From Sphingomonas sp. BT-65 (GTDB lineage Bacteria > Pseudomonadota > Alphaproteobacteria > Sphingomonadales > Sphingomonadaceae), in assembly GCF_026107375.2 (NCBI RefSeq), contig NZ_JAPCIA010000003.1, positions 1-64,000 of the forward strand: a DNA stretch of 64,000 nt, given 5' to 3'. The notes below the pieces were generated by a model. The model was not told the origin of the DNA. It searched no databases and saw only the letters and a list, made by a program, of their open reading frames with translations. Position 1 is the first letter of the stretch. The number at the start of each line of letters is the position of its first letter. Of the stretch, positions 1 to 8,493 are shown one piece after another. Position numbers and translations under genes: made by a program.

Positions 1-72
1 TTCCGACTACGTCGGCGGCCCCTCCACCACCGCTTCGCGGCGGTCCCCCTCCCCCGGTGGGGGAGGATTTGC
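1..72. repeat. Right end of a GC-rich palindromic intergenic element (partial)
   Basis: This stretch resembles 56133-56190: both carry GGCGGCCCCTCC, then a GCTTCGCG hairpin core, then a C-run/G-run hairpin ending in GGGGGAGGA. The G-rich end lies just before the TTG start at 73 and would act as its ribosome-binding site. The left end is outside the window. A related element is at 46979-47115. Confidence 0.6.
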
Positions 73-555
73 TTGCCTCTCCTCCTCGCCGCCTGCTCCG
101 GCGGCGGCTCCGCCGGCAACAGCGCCACCCCGCAGGACCTCGAATCCGCCGCGGTCGAGCGCGGCCTCGTCCGCGACCCTTCGGACACCGGCGTCACCGG
201 CCTCTATGCCCGCGACACCGACCGCGTCTGCGTGATCCGCAAGGGGGACGCCTACCGCATCGGCGCGTTCGTCGACTATGGCGACGGCCTGTCCTGCGCC
301 GGCTCCGGCACGGCGACGCGCGCGGGCGAGACGCTGTCGGTCCGTCTGGAAGGGAAAGGCGGCATCGCCTGCGCCTTCGACGCGCGGTTCGACGGCGACC
401 GCATCACCTTCCCCGCCAATGTCCCGGCCGAATGCGCCAAATTCTGCGGTCCACGCGCTTCCTTCGCAGCGCTCGACGCCGATCGCCTGAGCGAATCCGC
501 GGCCGAGGCGCGCGCACTGCGCAGCGCCGACGGCACCCGGCTCTGCGACGATTGA
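73..555 (+). CDS. Small putative lipoprotein, unknown function
   Basis: 160 residues from a TTG start, preceded by GGGGGAGGA supplied by the repeat. The N-terminus reads MPLLLAACSGGG, so a lipobox-like LAAC puts the lipidation Cys at residue 8. That leaves almost no signal peptide and no positive n-region. The frame stays open upstream through the repeat to base 1, but with no ATG or GTG. The body has several Cys residues (for example in GLSC, GIAC, AECAKFC and RLCDD) that could form disulfides in the periplasm. I recognise no family. The short signal suggests that repeat insertion trimmed or rebuilt the 5' end. Confidence 0.6.
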   Translation: MPLLLAACSGGGSAGNSATPQDLESAAVERGLVRDPSDTGVTGLYARDTDRVCVIRKGDAYRIGAFVDYGDGLSCAGSGTATRAGETLSVRLEGKGGIACAFDARFDGDRITFPANVPAECAKFCGPRASFAALDADRLSESAAEARALRSADGTRLCDD

Positions 556-580
556 CGTTAACGTAAGCCGGGCGTAAATC
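552..580 (+). promoter_or_regulatory. Sigma70-like promoter with palindromic operator before merR
   Basis: TTGACG (552-557) and TAAATC (575-580) are 17 bp apart, a good -35/-10 pair. A perfect 10-bp palindrome ACGTTAACGT (555-564) overlaps the -35 and resembles LiuR-type MerR sites. Transcription would start about 7 bp after the -10, at or next to the ATG at 587, so the mRNA is probably leaderless. Confidence 0.55.
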
Positions 581-586
581 TGCGGC

Positions 587-1018
587 ATGGCAACGACCAT
601 CAAGACGGTGGCCAGCTTCGCACCGATCGAGGCCCGGCCGGACAAGGAGAGCTTCTCGATCTCGGACCTCTGCGCCGAGTTCGAGGTGACGGCACGGGCG
701 CTGCGCTTCTACGAGGACGAGGGACTGATCGCGCCGGAGCGCCGCGGCCTCGCGCGCATCTATTCGCACCGCGACCGCGCGCGCCTCGCCTGGATCCTGC
801 GCGGCAAGCGAGTCGGCTTCAGCCTCGCCGAGATCCGCGAGATGATCGACCTTTACGACGTCGGCGACGGCCGCAAGACCCAGCACCAGGTCACGCTCGA
901 CAAGTGCCGCGCGCGCATCGAGCTGCTCGAGCGCCAGAAGGTCGACATCGACGCCCACATCGCCGAGCTCGAAGATTTCGTCGCGGTCCTCGAAGGCCGC
1001 GCGCAACCCATCAAATAA
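587..1018 (+). CDS. MerR-family transcriptional regulator (LiuR-like)
   Basis: 143 residues. A MerR winged helix-turn-helix spans about residues 23-90, with the usual ALRFYEDEGLI turn. A dimerising coiled coil follows at about 98-138 (RARIELLERQKVDIDAHIAEL). There is no C-terminal metal-binding Cys cluster, so a metal sensor is unlikely. Acyl-CoA-responsive MerR proteins (LiuR/PsrA-like) often sit beside fatty-acid or branched-chain degradation genes. The acyl-CoA dehydrogenase starts 17 bp downstream on the same strand, so control of that gene is a reasonable inference. The palindrome over its own -35 suggests autoregulation. Confidence 0.85.
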   Translation: MATTIKTVASFAPIEARPDKESFSISDLCAEFEVTARALRFYEDEGLIAPERRGLARIYSHRDRARLAWILRGKRVGFSLAEIREMIDLYDVGDGRKTQHQVTLDKCRARIELLERQKVDIDAHIAELEDFVAVLEGRAQPIK

Positions 1019-1034
1019 GAACAGGACCCGAGAG

Positions 1035-2852
1035 ATGCCGCAATATACGCCCCCCGTGCGCGACACCCGCTTCGTGCTCGACCGCGTCCTCAAGATCGAT
1101 CGCTACGCCAATCTGCCCGGTTTCGCCGCAGCGACGCCCGACGTCGTCAGCGCGGTGCTCGAGGAGGGGGGCAAGTTCGTCGCCGAGGTCCTCTTCCCGC
1201 TCAACCATTCGGGCGACCAGCAGGGCTGCACCCGCAACCCCGACAGCAGCGTCACCACCCCCGACGGATTCAAGGAAGCGTACAACCAGTTCGTCGAGAG
1301 CGGCTGGGGCACGCTCTCCGCGCCCGAGCAGTTCGGCGGGCAGGGCATGCCGCACGTCGTCTCGACCGCGTTTCAGGAGTTCATGATCAGCTCGAACATG
1401 GCCTTCGCCATGTATCCGGGCCTCACCCACGGCGCGATCGCCGCGCTGCTCGCCAAGGGCAGCCCCGAGCAGCAGGCGATGTATGTGCCGAAGATGGTGT
1501 CGGGTGAGTGGGGCGGCACCATGAACCTGACCGAACCGCATTCCGGTACCGATCTCGGCCTCATCAAGACCCGCGCCGAGCCGAATGCCGACGGCAGCTG
1601 GTCGATCACCGGCACGAAGATCTTCATCTCATCGGGCGAGCACGACCTCACCAGCAACATCATCCACCTCGTCCTCGCCAAGACCCCGGGCGCGCCGGAG
1701 AGCAGCAAAGGCATCTCGCTGTTCGTGGTGCCCAAGATCCTCGTCAACGACGATGGCTCGCTCGGCGAGCGCAACGCGGTGTCGTGCGGCTCGATCGAGC
1801 ACAAGATGGGCATCCACGGCAACTCGACCTGCGTCATGAACTATGACGGCGCGACCGGCTGGCTGGTCGGCGAAGAGATGAAGGGCCTCGCCGCGATGTT
1901 CATCATGATGAACGCCGCGCGCCTCGGCGTCGGCTTGCAGGGGCTCGGCATCGGCGAGGTCGCCTATCAGAACGCCGTCCAATATGCCGAGGACCGCCGC
2001 CAGGGCCGCGCGCTCACCGGCCCGGCCGAGCCCAATGAAAAGGCCGACACGCTCTTCGTCCATCCCGACGTCCGCCGCATGCTGATGGAGGCCAAGGCGA
2101 TGACCGAGGGGCTGCGCGCCTTGTGCCTGTGGGGCGGCCTCCAGGTCGATCTCGCGCATCAGGCCGCGACCGAGGAGGAGCGCCAGCTCGCCGACGACCT
2201 CGTTGGCCTGCTCACCCCGGTGATCAAGGGCGTCGGCACCGATGCCGGCTACAAGATCGCGACCGACGCGCAGCAGGTTTATGGCGGCCATGGCTACATC
2301 GCCGAATGGGGCATGGAGCAATATGTCCGCGATGCCCGCATCTCGATGATCTATGAGGGCACTAACGGCGTCCAGGCGATGGACCTGGTCGGCCGCAAGC
2401 TCGCCCAGAATGGCGGCCGCGCGATCCAGGCCTTCTTCAAGGTCGTCGGCGAGGAAGTCGCCGTCGCCAAGTCCAAGCCTGAACTCACGAGCTTCGCCGA
2501 GGCGCTGGAGAAGGCCAATGGCCAGCTCCAGGCCGCGACCATGTGGTTCATGCAGAACGGCATGCAGAACCCCAACCAGGTCGGCGCCGGCGCCTATAGC
2601 TACATGCAGCTCACCGGCATCGTCGCGATTGGCCTGATGTGGCTGCGCATGGCCGAAGCCGCGGTCGAGGCGCTCGCCTCGGGCGAGGCTGAGGGAGCTG
2701 ATTTCAATCGGGCGTTCCTGGAGGCCAAGCTGGTCACCGCCCGCTTCTACGCCGAGCGCATCATGCCCGACGCGGGCGCGCTGCGGCGCAAGATCGAGGG
2801 CGGCGCGGACAGCATCATGGCGCTGCCGCCTGAGATGTTCCGGGCAGCATGA
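1035..2852 (+). CDS. Acyl-CoA dehydrogenase, long form with C-terminal extension
   Basis: 605 residues, longer than the usual 380, because an extra helical domain follows the FAD-binding dehydrogenase core, as in the DmdC/FadE5-like group. The middle domain has LTEPHSGTDLG and the catalytic base is probably Glu441 in MIYEGTNG. It would oxidise an acyl-CoA to the trans-2-enoyl-CoA, passing electrons to ETF in the cytoplasm. RBS GAGAG precedes the ATG. It is co-directional with, and probably controlled by, the MerR gene 17 bp upstream. Chain length or substrate cannot be read from the sequence; a second, shorter acyl-CoA dehydrogenase at 45824 is the valine-pathway one. Confidence 0.9.
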   Translation: MPQYTPPVRDTRFVLDRVLKIDRYANLPGFAAATPDVVSAVLEEGGKFVAEVLFPLNHSGDQQGCTRNPDSSVTTPDGFKEAYNQFVESGWGTLSAPEQFGGQGMPHVVSTAFQEFMISSNMAFAMYPGLTHGAIAALLAKGSPEQQAMYVPKMVSGEWGGTMNLTEPHSGTDLGLIKTRAEPNADGSWSITGTKIFISSGEHDLTSNIIHLVLAKTPGAPESSKGISLFVVPKILVNDDGSLGERNAVSCGSIEHKMGIHGNSTCVMNYDGATGWLVGEEMKGLAAMFIMMNAARLGVGLQGLGIGEVAYQNAVQYAEDRRQGRALTGPAEPNEKADTLFVHPDVRRMLMEAKAMTEGLRALCLWGGLQVDLAHQAATEEERQLADDLVGLLTPVIKGVGTDAGYKIATDAQQVYGGHGYIAEWGMEQYVRDARISMIYEGTNGVQAMDLVGRKLAQNGGRAIQAFFKVVGEEVAVAKSKPELTSFAEALEKANGQLQAATMWFMQNGMQNPNQVGAGAYSYMQLTGIVAIGLMWLRMAEAAVEALASGEAEGADFNRAFLEAKLVTARFYAERIMPDAGALRRKIEGGADSIMALPPEMFRAA

Positions 2853-2883
2853 GGGGTGGGGGCGCTGCGGCTGGCCGCGGCGT

Positions 2884-3666
2884 TTAGATCGCTTTCTTCA
2901 TGCTCAGTGCTGCGAACAAGTGTCCAGTTGCCAACGTTCCTGTACGGAGTTTCCACTCAGGAGCGATCCGCGCAAGGAAATAGTTCCAGCTCTCCGGACT
3001 CCAGAAGTTGATGTGGCCCGCGTAGGAATCAAACTCCGCATTGTACTCCTTGGCGGGAAATTGATCCTTCCGCCCATCGGGAACCGTCAATACGAGCGTG
3101 CCGGCGGCTGACACAATATCGAGCAGGCGCCGGACAACCGCTTCGGGATCTACCGTGTGCTCGAGCACTTCCATCAGAAACACCACGTCGTAGCGCGATG
3201 ATTCAGGAAGGTCCGAGAGCGCGCAGAAGAACAGTTCGGCGTCAGGGCAGGCCCGCTTGGCCATCGCGAGCTTCACATCGCTGATGTCGCATCCAAAGAG
3301 GGAGGCTTCCGGGTATCTTGCGCGCATGAGGCGCAGCAGGCACCCTGCGTGGCACCCGATGTCCAGAACGCGCTTGCCCGCGATTTCGACTTCTTCGGCA
3401 TCGCATTGATCGAGCAGAAGGCGAGCCATCGCAAGACGGCTTGCGTCGAAGTAGTCTTCAAGAAATTCTGGTGTCGGCCATTGTCCGGTCAGCGCGTTGT
3501 GCTGCACCACCGGAAGTATCTCATGGAGCAAGCTAACAGAGTTGCGGGCGTCGGCTGAGGTCGGCTGGTACTGCTCGTCAGGTTCCGACCTTACAATCCT
3601 GTAGCCGCGACGCGCAAACATGGATTGAACCAGTTTTTTGCCCTGGAGCATCGGAGCATGGATCAT
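2884..3666 (-). CDS. Class I SAM-dependent methyltransferase
   Basis: 260 residues from an ATG at 3666 preceded by a strong AAGGAGG. An upstream in-frame ATG at 3798 would add 44 residues that contain this ribosome-binding site, so it is rejected. Motif I is VLDIGCHAG (about 100-108), the ribose-binding acidic residue is Asp127 in FGCDISD, and DVVFLMEVLEH (160-170) is the UbiE/type 11-12 region. The substrate is unknown; such enzymes act on quinones, sugars, lipids or small metabolites. Base composition is visibly poorer in GC than the flanking genes and no operon partner is present, which suggests acquisition by transfer. Confidence 0.8.
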   Translation of the reverse strand: MIHAPMLQGKKLVQSMFARRGYRIVRSEPDEQYQPTSADARNSVSLLHEILPVVQHNALTGQWPTPEFLEDYFDASRLAMARLLLDQCDAEEVEIAGKRVLDIGCHAGCLLRLMRARYPEASLFGCDISDVKLAMAKRACPDAELFFCALSDLPESSRYDVVFLMEVLEHTVDPEAVVRRLLDIVSAAGTLVLTVPDGRKDQFPAKEYNAEFDSYAGHINFWSPESWNYFLARIAPEWKLRTGTLATGHLFAALSMKKAI

Positions 3667-3843
3667 CTGTCCTCCTTCGCGCGAGCGCGTGAGTTGTGGA
3701 AATCCGAACTCGAGTATGCTTCGATGCTGCCGCAGCCGCCCGCTATAGGCAACCGCACCGCTTGCCACACACCCCAGTCTAAACACGATCGAACCCAACC
3801 TCGGCCAGTTGGTCCGCTAGAGAGCATGGTCGTTTAATCGGGA

Positions 3844-5256
3844 TCAGGATTGGCGCGGCAGCACATTGACCCCGTACCGCGGCCATTCCGGGCGGATCAG
3901 GTGGTGGCGCACATAGGGCTTGCCCTCACAGGTCAACTCGAACACCGTCGTGGGGTCGTCGGGCGCCGCCTCGGGCAGGTCGAGCAGGCGGAGCGACCAG
4001 GCGTCCTGCTCGAACTTCACCGGCGCGCCGGTCTTGAGCAGCCTCGCCGACAGGATCTTGGTCCGCACCCCGCCCACGGCGACGGTGGTTTCCGGGCGAA
4101 GGAAGTCGAGGATCCCGGCCGCCGGGCTCTTCGACGGCCAGCAATAGACATGGACGTAGAGCTTGTCCTTCGCCTTGGTGAAGTTGGTGTAGTTGCCGAA
4201 CGCCCCGGCGGCGCGGCCGTCCGCGTCGTAGATCGATGCGCCGTTGATCTTGAGCCAGTCCCCGACACGCCCGAGGATCTCGACCGACGGCTGCGGCACC
4301 GACCCGTCCGCCTCGGGCCCGATGTTGAGCAGGAAGTTGCCGCCCTGCTGCACGCACAACGTCAGGTCGTTGACGATCCGCGTCGGCGATTTCCATTCGT
4401 CGTCGGTGCGCTGATAGCCCCAGCCGAGGTTCATCGTCTCGCAGGTTTCCCAGGCGCGGCTGTCGGCCGCCACCTTGTGCTCGGGCGTCGAGAAATCGCC
4501 GGCCAGCCCGTTGCGGTTGTTGACGATGATGTCGGGCTGAAGCTCGAACACCATCTTGTTCATGTCCGCCGCACGCCATTGCGCCGGGGTGAGCGGCCAG
4601 TCGACATCGTACCACAGGATGTCGATCTTGCCGTAGTTGGTCAGCAATTCGTGGACCTGGGCATGGGCGAAGGCGACGAAACGCTCGCGCGCCGCGGGAT
4701 CGTCCTTGCACCGCGCGCCGTCCGGGTAGTGCCAGTCCATCAGCGAGTAATAGAGCCCGACGCGAAGCCCCTCGGTCCGCGCCGCCTCGACGAACTCGCG
4801 GACGATGTCGCGCTTCGCGCCCTGCCGGGCCGAGTTATAGTCGGTCTGTTTGGTATCCCACAGGCAGAAGCCTTCATGGTGTTTGGTGGTGAGCACCATG
4901 TATTTCTGCCCCGCGCGTTTCGCGAGCTTCGCCCATTCGCGCGCGGCGCCGGGCTTGGGCCGGAAATGCCGCGCCAGCCGCTCATATTGCGGGATCGGAA
5001 TCCCCTCATTCTCCATCGCCCATTCCTGGTGGCCGATGATGCTGTAGAGGCCGTAGTGAATGAACATCCCGAACTTGGCCTCGTGCCACCACTGCATGCG
5101 GCGTGCGCGCGTTTCCTCCTGATAGGGGAGCTTCGCCGGGGCTGCGGCGGCGCTGTTGCCGTCGGCTTCCTGGGCATGGCCGGACGCGGCGACGAACGGG
5201 AGCGCGCCGGCAGCGCCGGCATAGGCGAAGAAGTTCCTGCGATCGATGCGGTCCAT
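3844..5256 (-). CDS. Alpha-L-fucosidase, GH29, Tat-exported
   Basis: 470 residues, typical for family GH29. The N-terminus DRRNFFAYAGAAGALPF is a Tat-type signal with cleavage near AQEAD. The catalytic nucleophile is probably Asp217 in DILWYDVDW, and KHHEGFCLWD (125-134) is another conserved GH29 segment. It should release L-fucose from plant or animal glycans in the periplasm by a retaining mechanism. GAGGGGAG precedes the ATG. The divergent intergenic region has two operator-like palindromes. No fucose transport or catabolism gene lies nearby, so it may serve an extracellular or cross-feeding role. Confidence 0.88.
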   Translation of the reverse strand: MDRIDRRNFFAYAGAAGALPFVAASGHAQEADGNSAAAAPAKLPYQEETRARRMQWWHEAKFGMFIHYGLYSIIGHQEWAMENEGIPIPQYERLARHFRPKPGAAREWAKLAKRAGQKYMVLTTKHHEGFCLWDTKQTDYNSARQGAKRDIVREFVEAARTEGLRVGLYYSLMDWHYPDGARCKDDPAARERFVAFAHAQVHELLTNYGKIDILWYDVDWPLTPAQWRAADMNKMVFELQPDIIVNNRNGLAGDFSTPEHKVAADSRAWETCETMNLGWGYQRTDDEWKSPTRIVNDLTLCVQQGGNFLLNIGPEADGSVPQPSVEILGRVGDWLKINGASIYDADGRAAGAFGNYTNFTKAKDKLYVHVYCWPSKSPAAGILDFLRPETTVAVGGVRTKILSARLLKTGAPVKFEQDAWSLRLLDLPEAAPDDPTTVFELTCEGKPYVRHHLIRPEWPRYGVNVLPRQS

Positions 5257-5290
5257 TCGGCGCTCCCCTCGGCATGTCCCCCGTTCGACG

Positions 5291-5305
5291 CAGGTTCTAA
5301 ACCTG
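5291..5305. promoter_or_regulatory. Inverted repeat upstream of fucosidase (possible operator)
   Basis: CAGGTT and AACCTG are perfect 6-bp inverted arms around a 3-bp centre. The adjoining TGTCTTACA (5304-5312) is a second small TGT-ACA dyad of the kind bound by FadR-type GntR repressors. Both lie 35-56 bp upstream of the fucosidase start. No GntR gene is in the window; the assignment is by pattern only. Confidence 0.35.
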
Positions 5306-5350
5306 TCTTACAAGAATAGATGGCCGATGCAACTGACGCTGCCCTAGGAA

Positions 5351-5364
5351 TGTAACCGGTTCCA
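5351..5364. promoter_or_regulatory. LacI-type operator-like palindrome between fucosidase and amidase
   Basis: TGTAACCGGTTCCA has the AACCGGTT centre with a CG core and the TGT/CA edges typical of LacI-family sites that control sugar genes in Caulobacterales and sphingomonads. It lies 95 bp upstream of the fucosidase start and 36 bp upstream of the amidase start at 5400. No LacI gene lies nearby. Confidence 0.45.
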
Positions 5365-5399
5365 TGGCATATCGACGGTCAATCGGGGAGGCGTCGGGC

Positions 5400-6989
5400 A
5401 TGTTGAGGCCAATCTTAGCGGGGCTCTTTGCGATGTTCCTCGCGTTGCCGGTGCAGGCGCAGCGTCCGGACGCCGGCCCGATCAAAAGGCCCGCCCAGGC
5501 CCGCACCGAATTCGACCTCGAGACCGCCACCATCGCCGACATCAATCGAGCGATCGACAGGGGGGCCTTGACCTCGGAGCAGCTTGTCCGGTTGTCGCTC
5601 GCCCGCATTCGGATCTACGAGCCGAAACTCCACGCGATCATCACGCTGAATCCGCGCGCGCTCGATGAAGCACGGGCTTTGGACATCGAGCGGCGGCGGA
5701 AGGGCCGCAGGTCGCCGCTCCACGGCATTCCCGTGCTCATCAAGGATAACATCAACACCCGCGATCTCCCCACCACGCTCGGCTTCTATGGCTTGAAAGG
5801 CGCACAAGCCGTCTCGGACGCAGCCGTCGTCGCCAGGTTGCGCGCCGCCGGCGCGATCATTCTCGCCAAAACGAATCTCAGCGAGCTCGCCTCAGGGCCG
5901 CCGATGAGCTCGCTGGGCGGACAGACCCGCAATCCCCACAATCTGGCCTATAGTCCGGCGGGATCGTCGAACGGGACCGCGGTGGGAATCGCCGCGGGCT
6001 ACGCGCCGATCGGCATCGCCACCGATACGACGGGCTCGGCGCGCTGGCCCGCGGCGACGAACGGCGTGGTGGGGATGCGTCCGACCATGGGTCTTTTCAG
6101 TCCGGTCGGCGTCCAGCCGAACGCGCCGACGCTCGATACGGTGGGGATCATGACGCGGTCGGTCGCTGACGTGGCCGTGGTCGCTCATGTCCTCGCGCAG
6201 GAACCGGTACTGGCGGAACCCAGGCTCGGTCGCGACGCCTTGCGCGGCGTGCGGATCGGCTTTCCCCGTACCACCTTCTCGGGGGACGATCCCGAGATCG
6301 ATGCGGCCACTGCGCGCGCGCTCGAGACGTTGCGGGCAAGCGGCGCGACCGTGATCGATATCGATTTGCCCGATTGGCTCATCCGTCTTTCAGACAGCTT
6401 GCAGGCATTGCTGGTCCAGTCCGAGTCCGTTCCAAGCCTTGACGCCTATCTGTCGGCGTCCTTCCCGCCGCCCTGGCCAAGGAGTCACGCAGCGATCCTG
6501 GCGATGAGCGAGGCGCTGATGCGAAGCCCCGTCCCGGGCGCTGTTGCGAACCCGGGCCGGCTCAGCGGATATCGCTGGGAGGCGGCGGCGCTGCCGTTCG
6601 AAGATCCCGTGTACGTGGCGGCGCGCAAAGAGGGGCGCCAATTCTTCCGGGCATCGCTGTCCGCGATCCTGAAACGCTATGATGTGCGCGCGATCGTCTA
6701 TCCGACGCAGACGATGCGCATTAACAAGCTGGCGAAGGCGCCCGTGCGTAACGCGCGTGGGCTGTTCGGCAATTTCGCGCCCGCTCTCGCCAGCATCGCG
6801 GGATGGCCGGACATCACGGTGCCGGCGGGGGCGACGCCGGAGGGCCTGCCCGTAGGCATTTCGTTCCTGGGGCCCGCCTCCAGCGACGGGCAGCTATTGG
6901 CCTGGGCTTTCGCCTTCGAGCAACACGCGCATGCCCTGCGCCAACCTCCCGAGACACCCCCATTGCCGGGCGAGCGCTTTGCCTATTAG
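5400..6989 (+). CDS. Secreted amidase (amidase signature family)
   Basis: 529 residues from the ATG at 5400, which has GGGGAGG about 9 bp upstream. An earlier in-frame ATG at 5364 overlaps the operator and would put 12 residues before a clean signal peptide (MLRPILAGLF...VQA). The Ser-cisSer-Lys triad is complete: Lys115 in IKDN, Ser190 in GSSNG, Ser213 in TTGSARWP. The enzyme hydrolyses a C-N amide bond, probably in the periplasm. The N-terminal helical segment typical of the family (TSEQLVRLSLARI...LHAIITLNP) is present. The next gene is a second amidase 10 bp downstream, suggesting an operon of two related enzymes. The substrate is unknown. Confidence 0.88.
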   Translation: MLRPILAGLFAMFLALPVQAQRPDAGPIKRPAQARTEFDLETATIADINRAIDRGALTSEQLVRLSLARIRIYEPKLHAIITLNPRALDEARALDIERRRKGRRSPLHGIPVLIKDNINTRDLPTTLGFYGLKGAQAVSDAAVVARLRAAGAIILAKTNLSELASGPPMSSLGGQTRNPHNLAYSPAGSSNGTAVGIAAGYAPIGIATDTTGSARWPAATNGVVGMRPTMGLFSPVGVQPNAPTLDTVGIMTRSVADVAVVAHVLAQEPVLAEPRLGRDALRGVRIGFPRTTFSGDDPEIDAATARALETLRASGATVIDIDLPDWLIRLSDSLQALLVQSESVPSLDAYLSASFPPPWPRSHAAILAMSEALMRSPVPGAVANPGRLSGYRWEAAALPFEDPVYVAARKEGRQFFRASLSAILKRYDVRAIVYPTQTMRINKLAKAPVRNARGLFGNFAPALASIAGWPDITVPAGATPEGLPVGISFLGPASSDGQLLAWAFAFEQHAHALRQPPETPPLPGERFAY

Positions 6990-6999
6990 GAGCCTCGAA

Positions 7000-8463
7000 A
7001 TGAAGTCAGGTCCCTTGATGGGGTGCGGATTGGCCGCCATCGCCTTGCTTCTGGTCGCCGCTGCTTCGGCGCGGGGCGGCGTCTATGGCGCAAGCCGCAT
7101 GACAGCTGCGGCCGCGGCTAAGCATAGCGTCCTCACCTGGGCCGACCCCAGCAAGACCTATCGCTGGGATGGTGATGGAATCGCCGGCATGCCGATCCTC
7201 ATCAAGGACAATGTCGAGACACGCGACATGCCGACGACCGCCGGCTCGTTCGCCTTGTCGCGAAACGCGCCCGGCAGGGACGCGCCGCTGGTCGCGCGCT
7301 TGCGCGCAGCCGGGGCAGTGATCCTCGGCAAGACCAATCTTTCGGAATGGGCAAATTTCCGTTCGTCTGCGTCCATTCCCGGATGGAGCGCCATTGGCGG
7401 CCAGACCCGGAATGCGTTCGACGCTGCGCGGACGCCCTGCGGCTCCTCGGCGGGAAGCGCGGTGGCGGTCGCCATCGGCCTGGCTCCGGCGGCGATCGGA
7501 ACCGAAACCGACGGCTCGATCACCTGCCCGGCATCGGTCAACGGCGTGGTCGGATTCAAGCCGACGGTCGGGCTGGTCAGCCGCACGAATGTCATTCCGA
7601 TCAGCGCCTCGCAAGATACGCCCGGCCCGATCGCCCGCACCGTGCGGGAGGCCGCTTGGGTGTTGACCGCGATCGCGGGCAGCGACGCGCGGGATTCGGC
7701 CACCGCCGAAGCGGATGCCCACAAGATGAACTATGCCGCTGTCCTAAACCGCAAGGCGCTGCACGGCGCACGCATCGGAGTCATGCGCTTCGCGCTTTCC
7801 GCCTATTCCGCCGAGACACGGCTCTTGTTCGAACGCGCGGTGCGGCAGATGCGCGCCGCGGGCGCCGAGATCGTCGACATTGCGGAAGCGCCGGCCGAGC
7901 ATGACAAGATCGGCAACTGGGAGTTCCAGGTGCTCGCGACCGAGTTCAAGCACGGATTGAACGCCTATCTCGCGTCCACACGGCCCGACCAGGTGAAAGC
8001 GAGGACGCTCAGCCAGCTCATCGCCTTCAATGCCACGCAGCCTCGGGAGATGCAGTTCTTCGGCCAGGAAACCTTTGAACGTGCCGAGGCGGCGCCGGAC
8101 ATCGACGATCCTGTCTATCTCAATGCGCGCGCCAGGGCCCGCCGCGCGGCGGGGCCGGACGGCATCGACAGGATGATGTCGAGATACCGCGTCGTGGCGC
8201 TGATCGCGCCGACCACGTCACGTGCCGCAACGCTGGACCGCAACGACGCGGATCGAATGCAAGGTTCTGCAAGCCAGTTGCCGGCGGTGGCGGGCTATCC
8301 GCATCTGACCGTTCCAATGGGACGAGATCGAGGAATGCCTGTGGGAATCAGCTTCATCGCGGGCAAATGGCAGGATGCCCGCGTGCTGTCGCTTGGCTAT
8401 GCCTTCGAACATGCGAACCGAGTGAAACCGGGCACAAGACTGCGGTCGCCCAATTCCCCTTGA
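7000..8463 (+). CDS. Second secreted amidase, N-terminally shortened
   Basis: 487 residues from the ATG at 7000 (TAGGAG upstream); an earlier in-frame ATG at 6931 lies inside the preceding gene. A signal sequence occupies roughly residues 1-25. The triad is intact: Lys69 in IKDN, Ser150 in CGSSAGS, Ser173 in DGSITCP. Only about 40 residues separate the signal from the IKDN motif, against about 95 in the upstream paralogue, so most of the usual N-terminal helical region is missing. Because the catalytic core is complete, I treat it as functional rather than a pseudogene. It is probably co-transcribed with 5400-6989. Confidence 0.85.
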   Translation: MKSGPLMGCGLAAIALLLVAAASARGGVYGASRMTAAAAAKHSVLTWADPSKTYRWDGDGIAGMPILIKDNVETRDMPTTAGSFALSRNAPGRDAPLVARLRAAGAVILGKTNLSEWANFRSSASIPGWSAIGGQTRNAFDAARTPCGSSAGSAVAVAIGLAPAAIGTETDGSITCPASVNGVVGFKPTVGLVSRTNVIPISASQDTPGPIARTVREAAWVLTAIAGSDARDSATAEADAHKMNYAAVLNRKALHGARIGVMRFALSAYSAETRLLFERAVRQMRAAGAEIVDIAEAPAEHDKIGNWEFQVLATEFKHGLNAYLASTRPDQVKARTLSQLIAFNATQPREMQFFGQETFERAEAAPDIDDPVYLNARARARRAAGPDGIDRMMSRYRVVALIAPTTSRAATLDRNDADRMQGSASQLPAVAGYPHLTVPMGRDRGMPVGISFIAGKWQDARVLSLGYAFEHANRVKPGTRLRSPNSP

Positions 8464-8493
8464 GCCGCCTCCGCATCCCGCCATAACAGGCGC

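Noticed and set aside
3666..3798. Upstream ATG at 3798 for the methyltransferase
   Set aside because: It would place the AAGGAGG ribosome-binding site inside the coding region; the ATG at 3666 follows that site at the right distance.
3850..5319. A plus-strand open frame of 489 codons over the fucosidase
   Set aside because: The opposite strand has a complete GH29 protein with a Tat signal and ribosome-binding site; this frame shows no recognisable domain.
7000..8463. Second amidase as a pseudogene
   Set aside because: Although shortened at the N-terminus, it has its own signal peptide, ribosome-binding site and all three catalytic residues.
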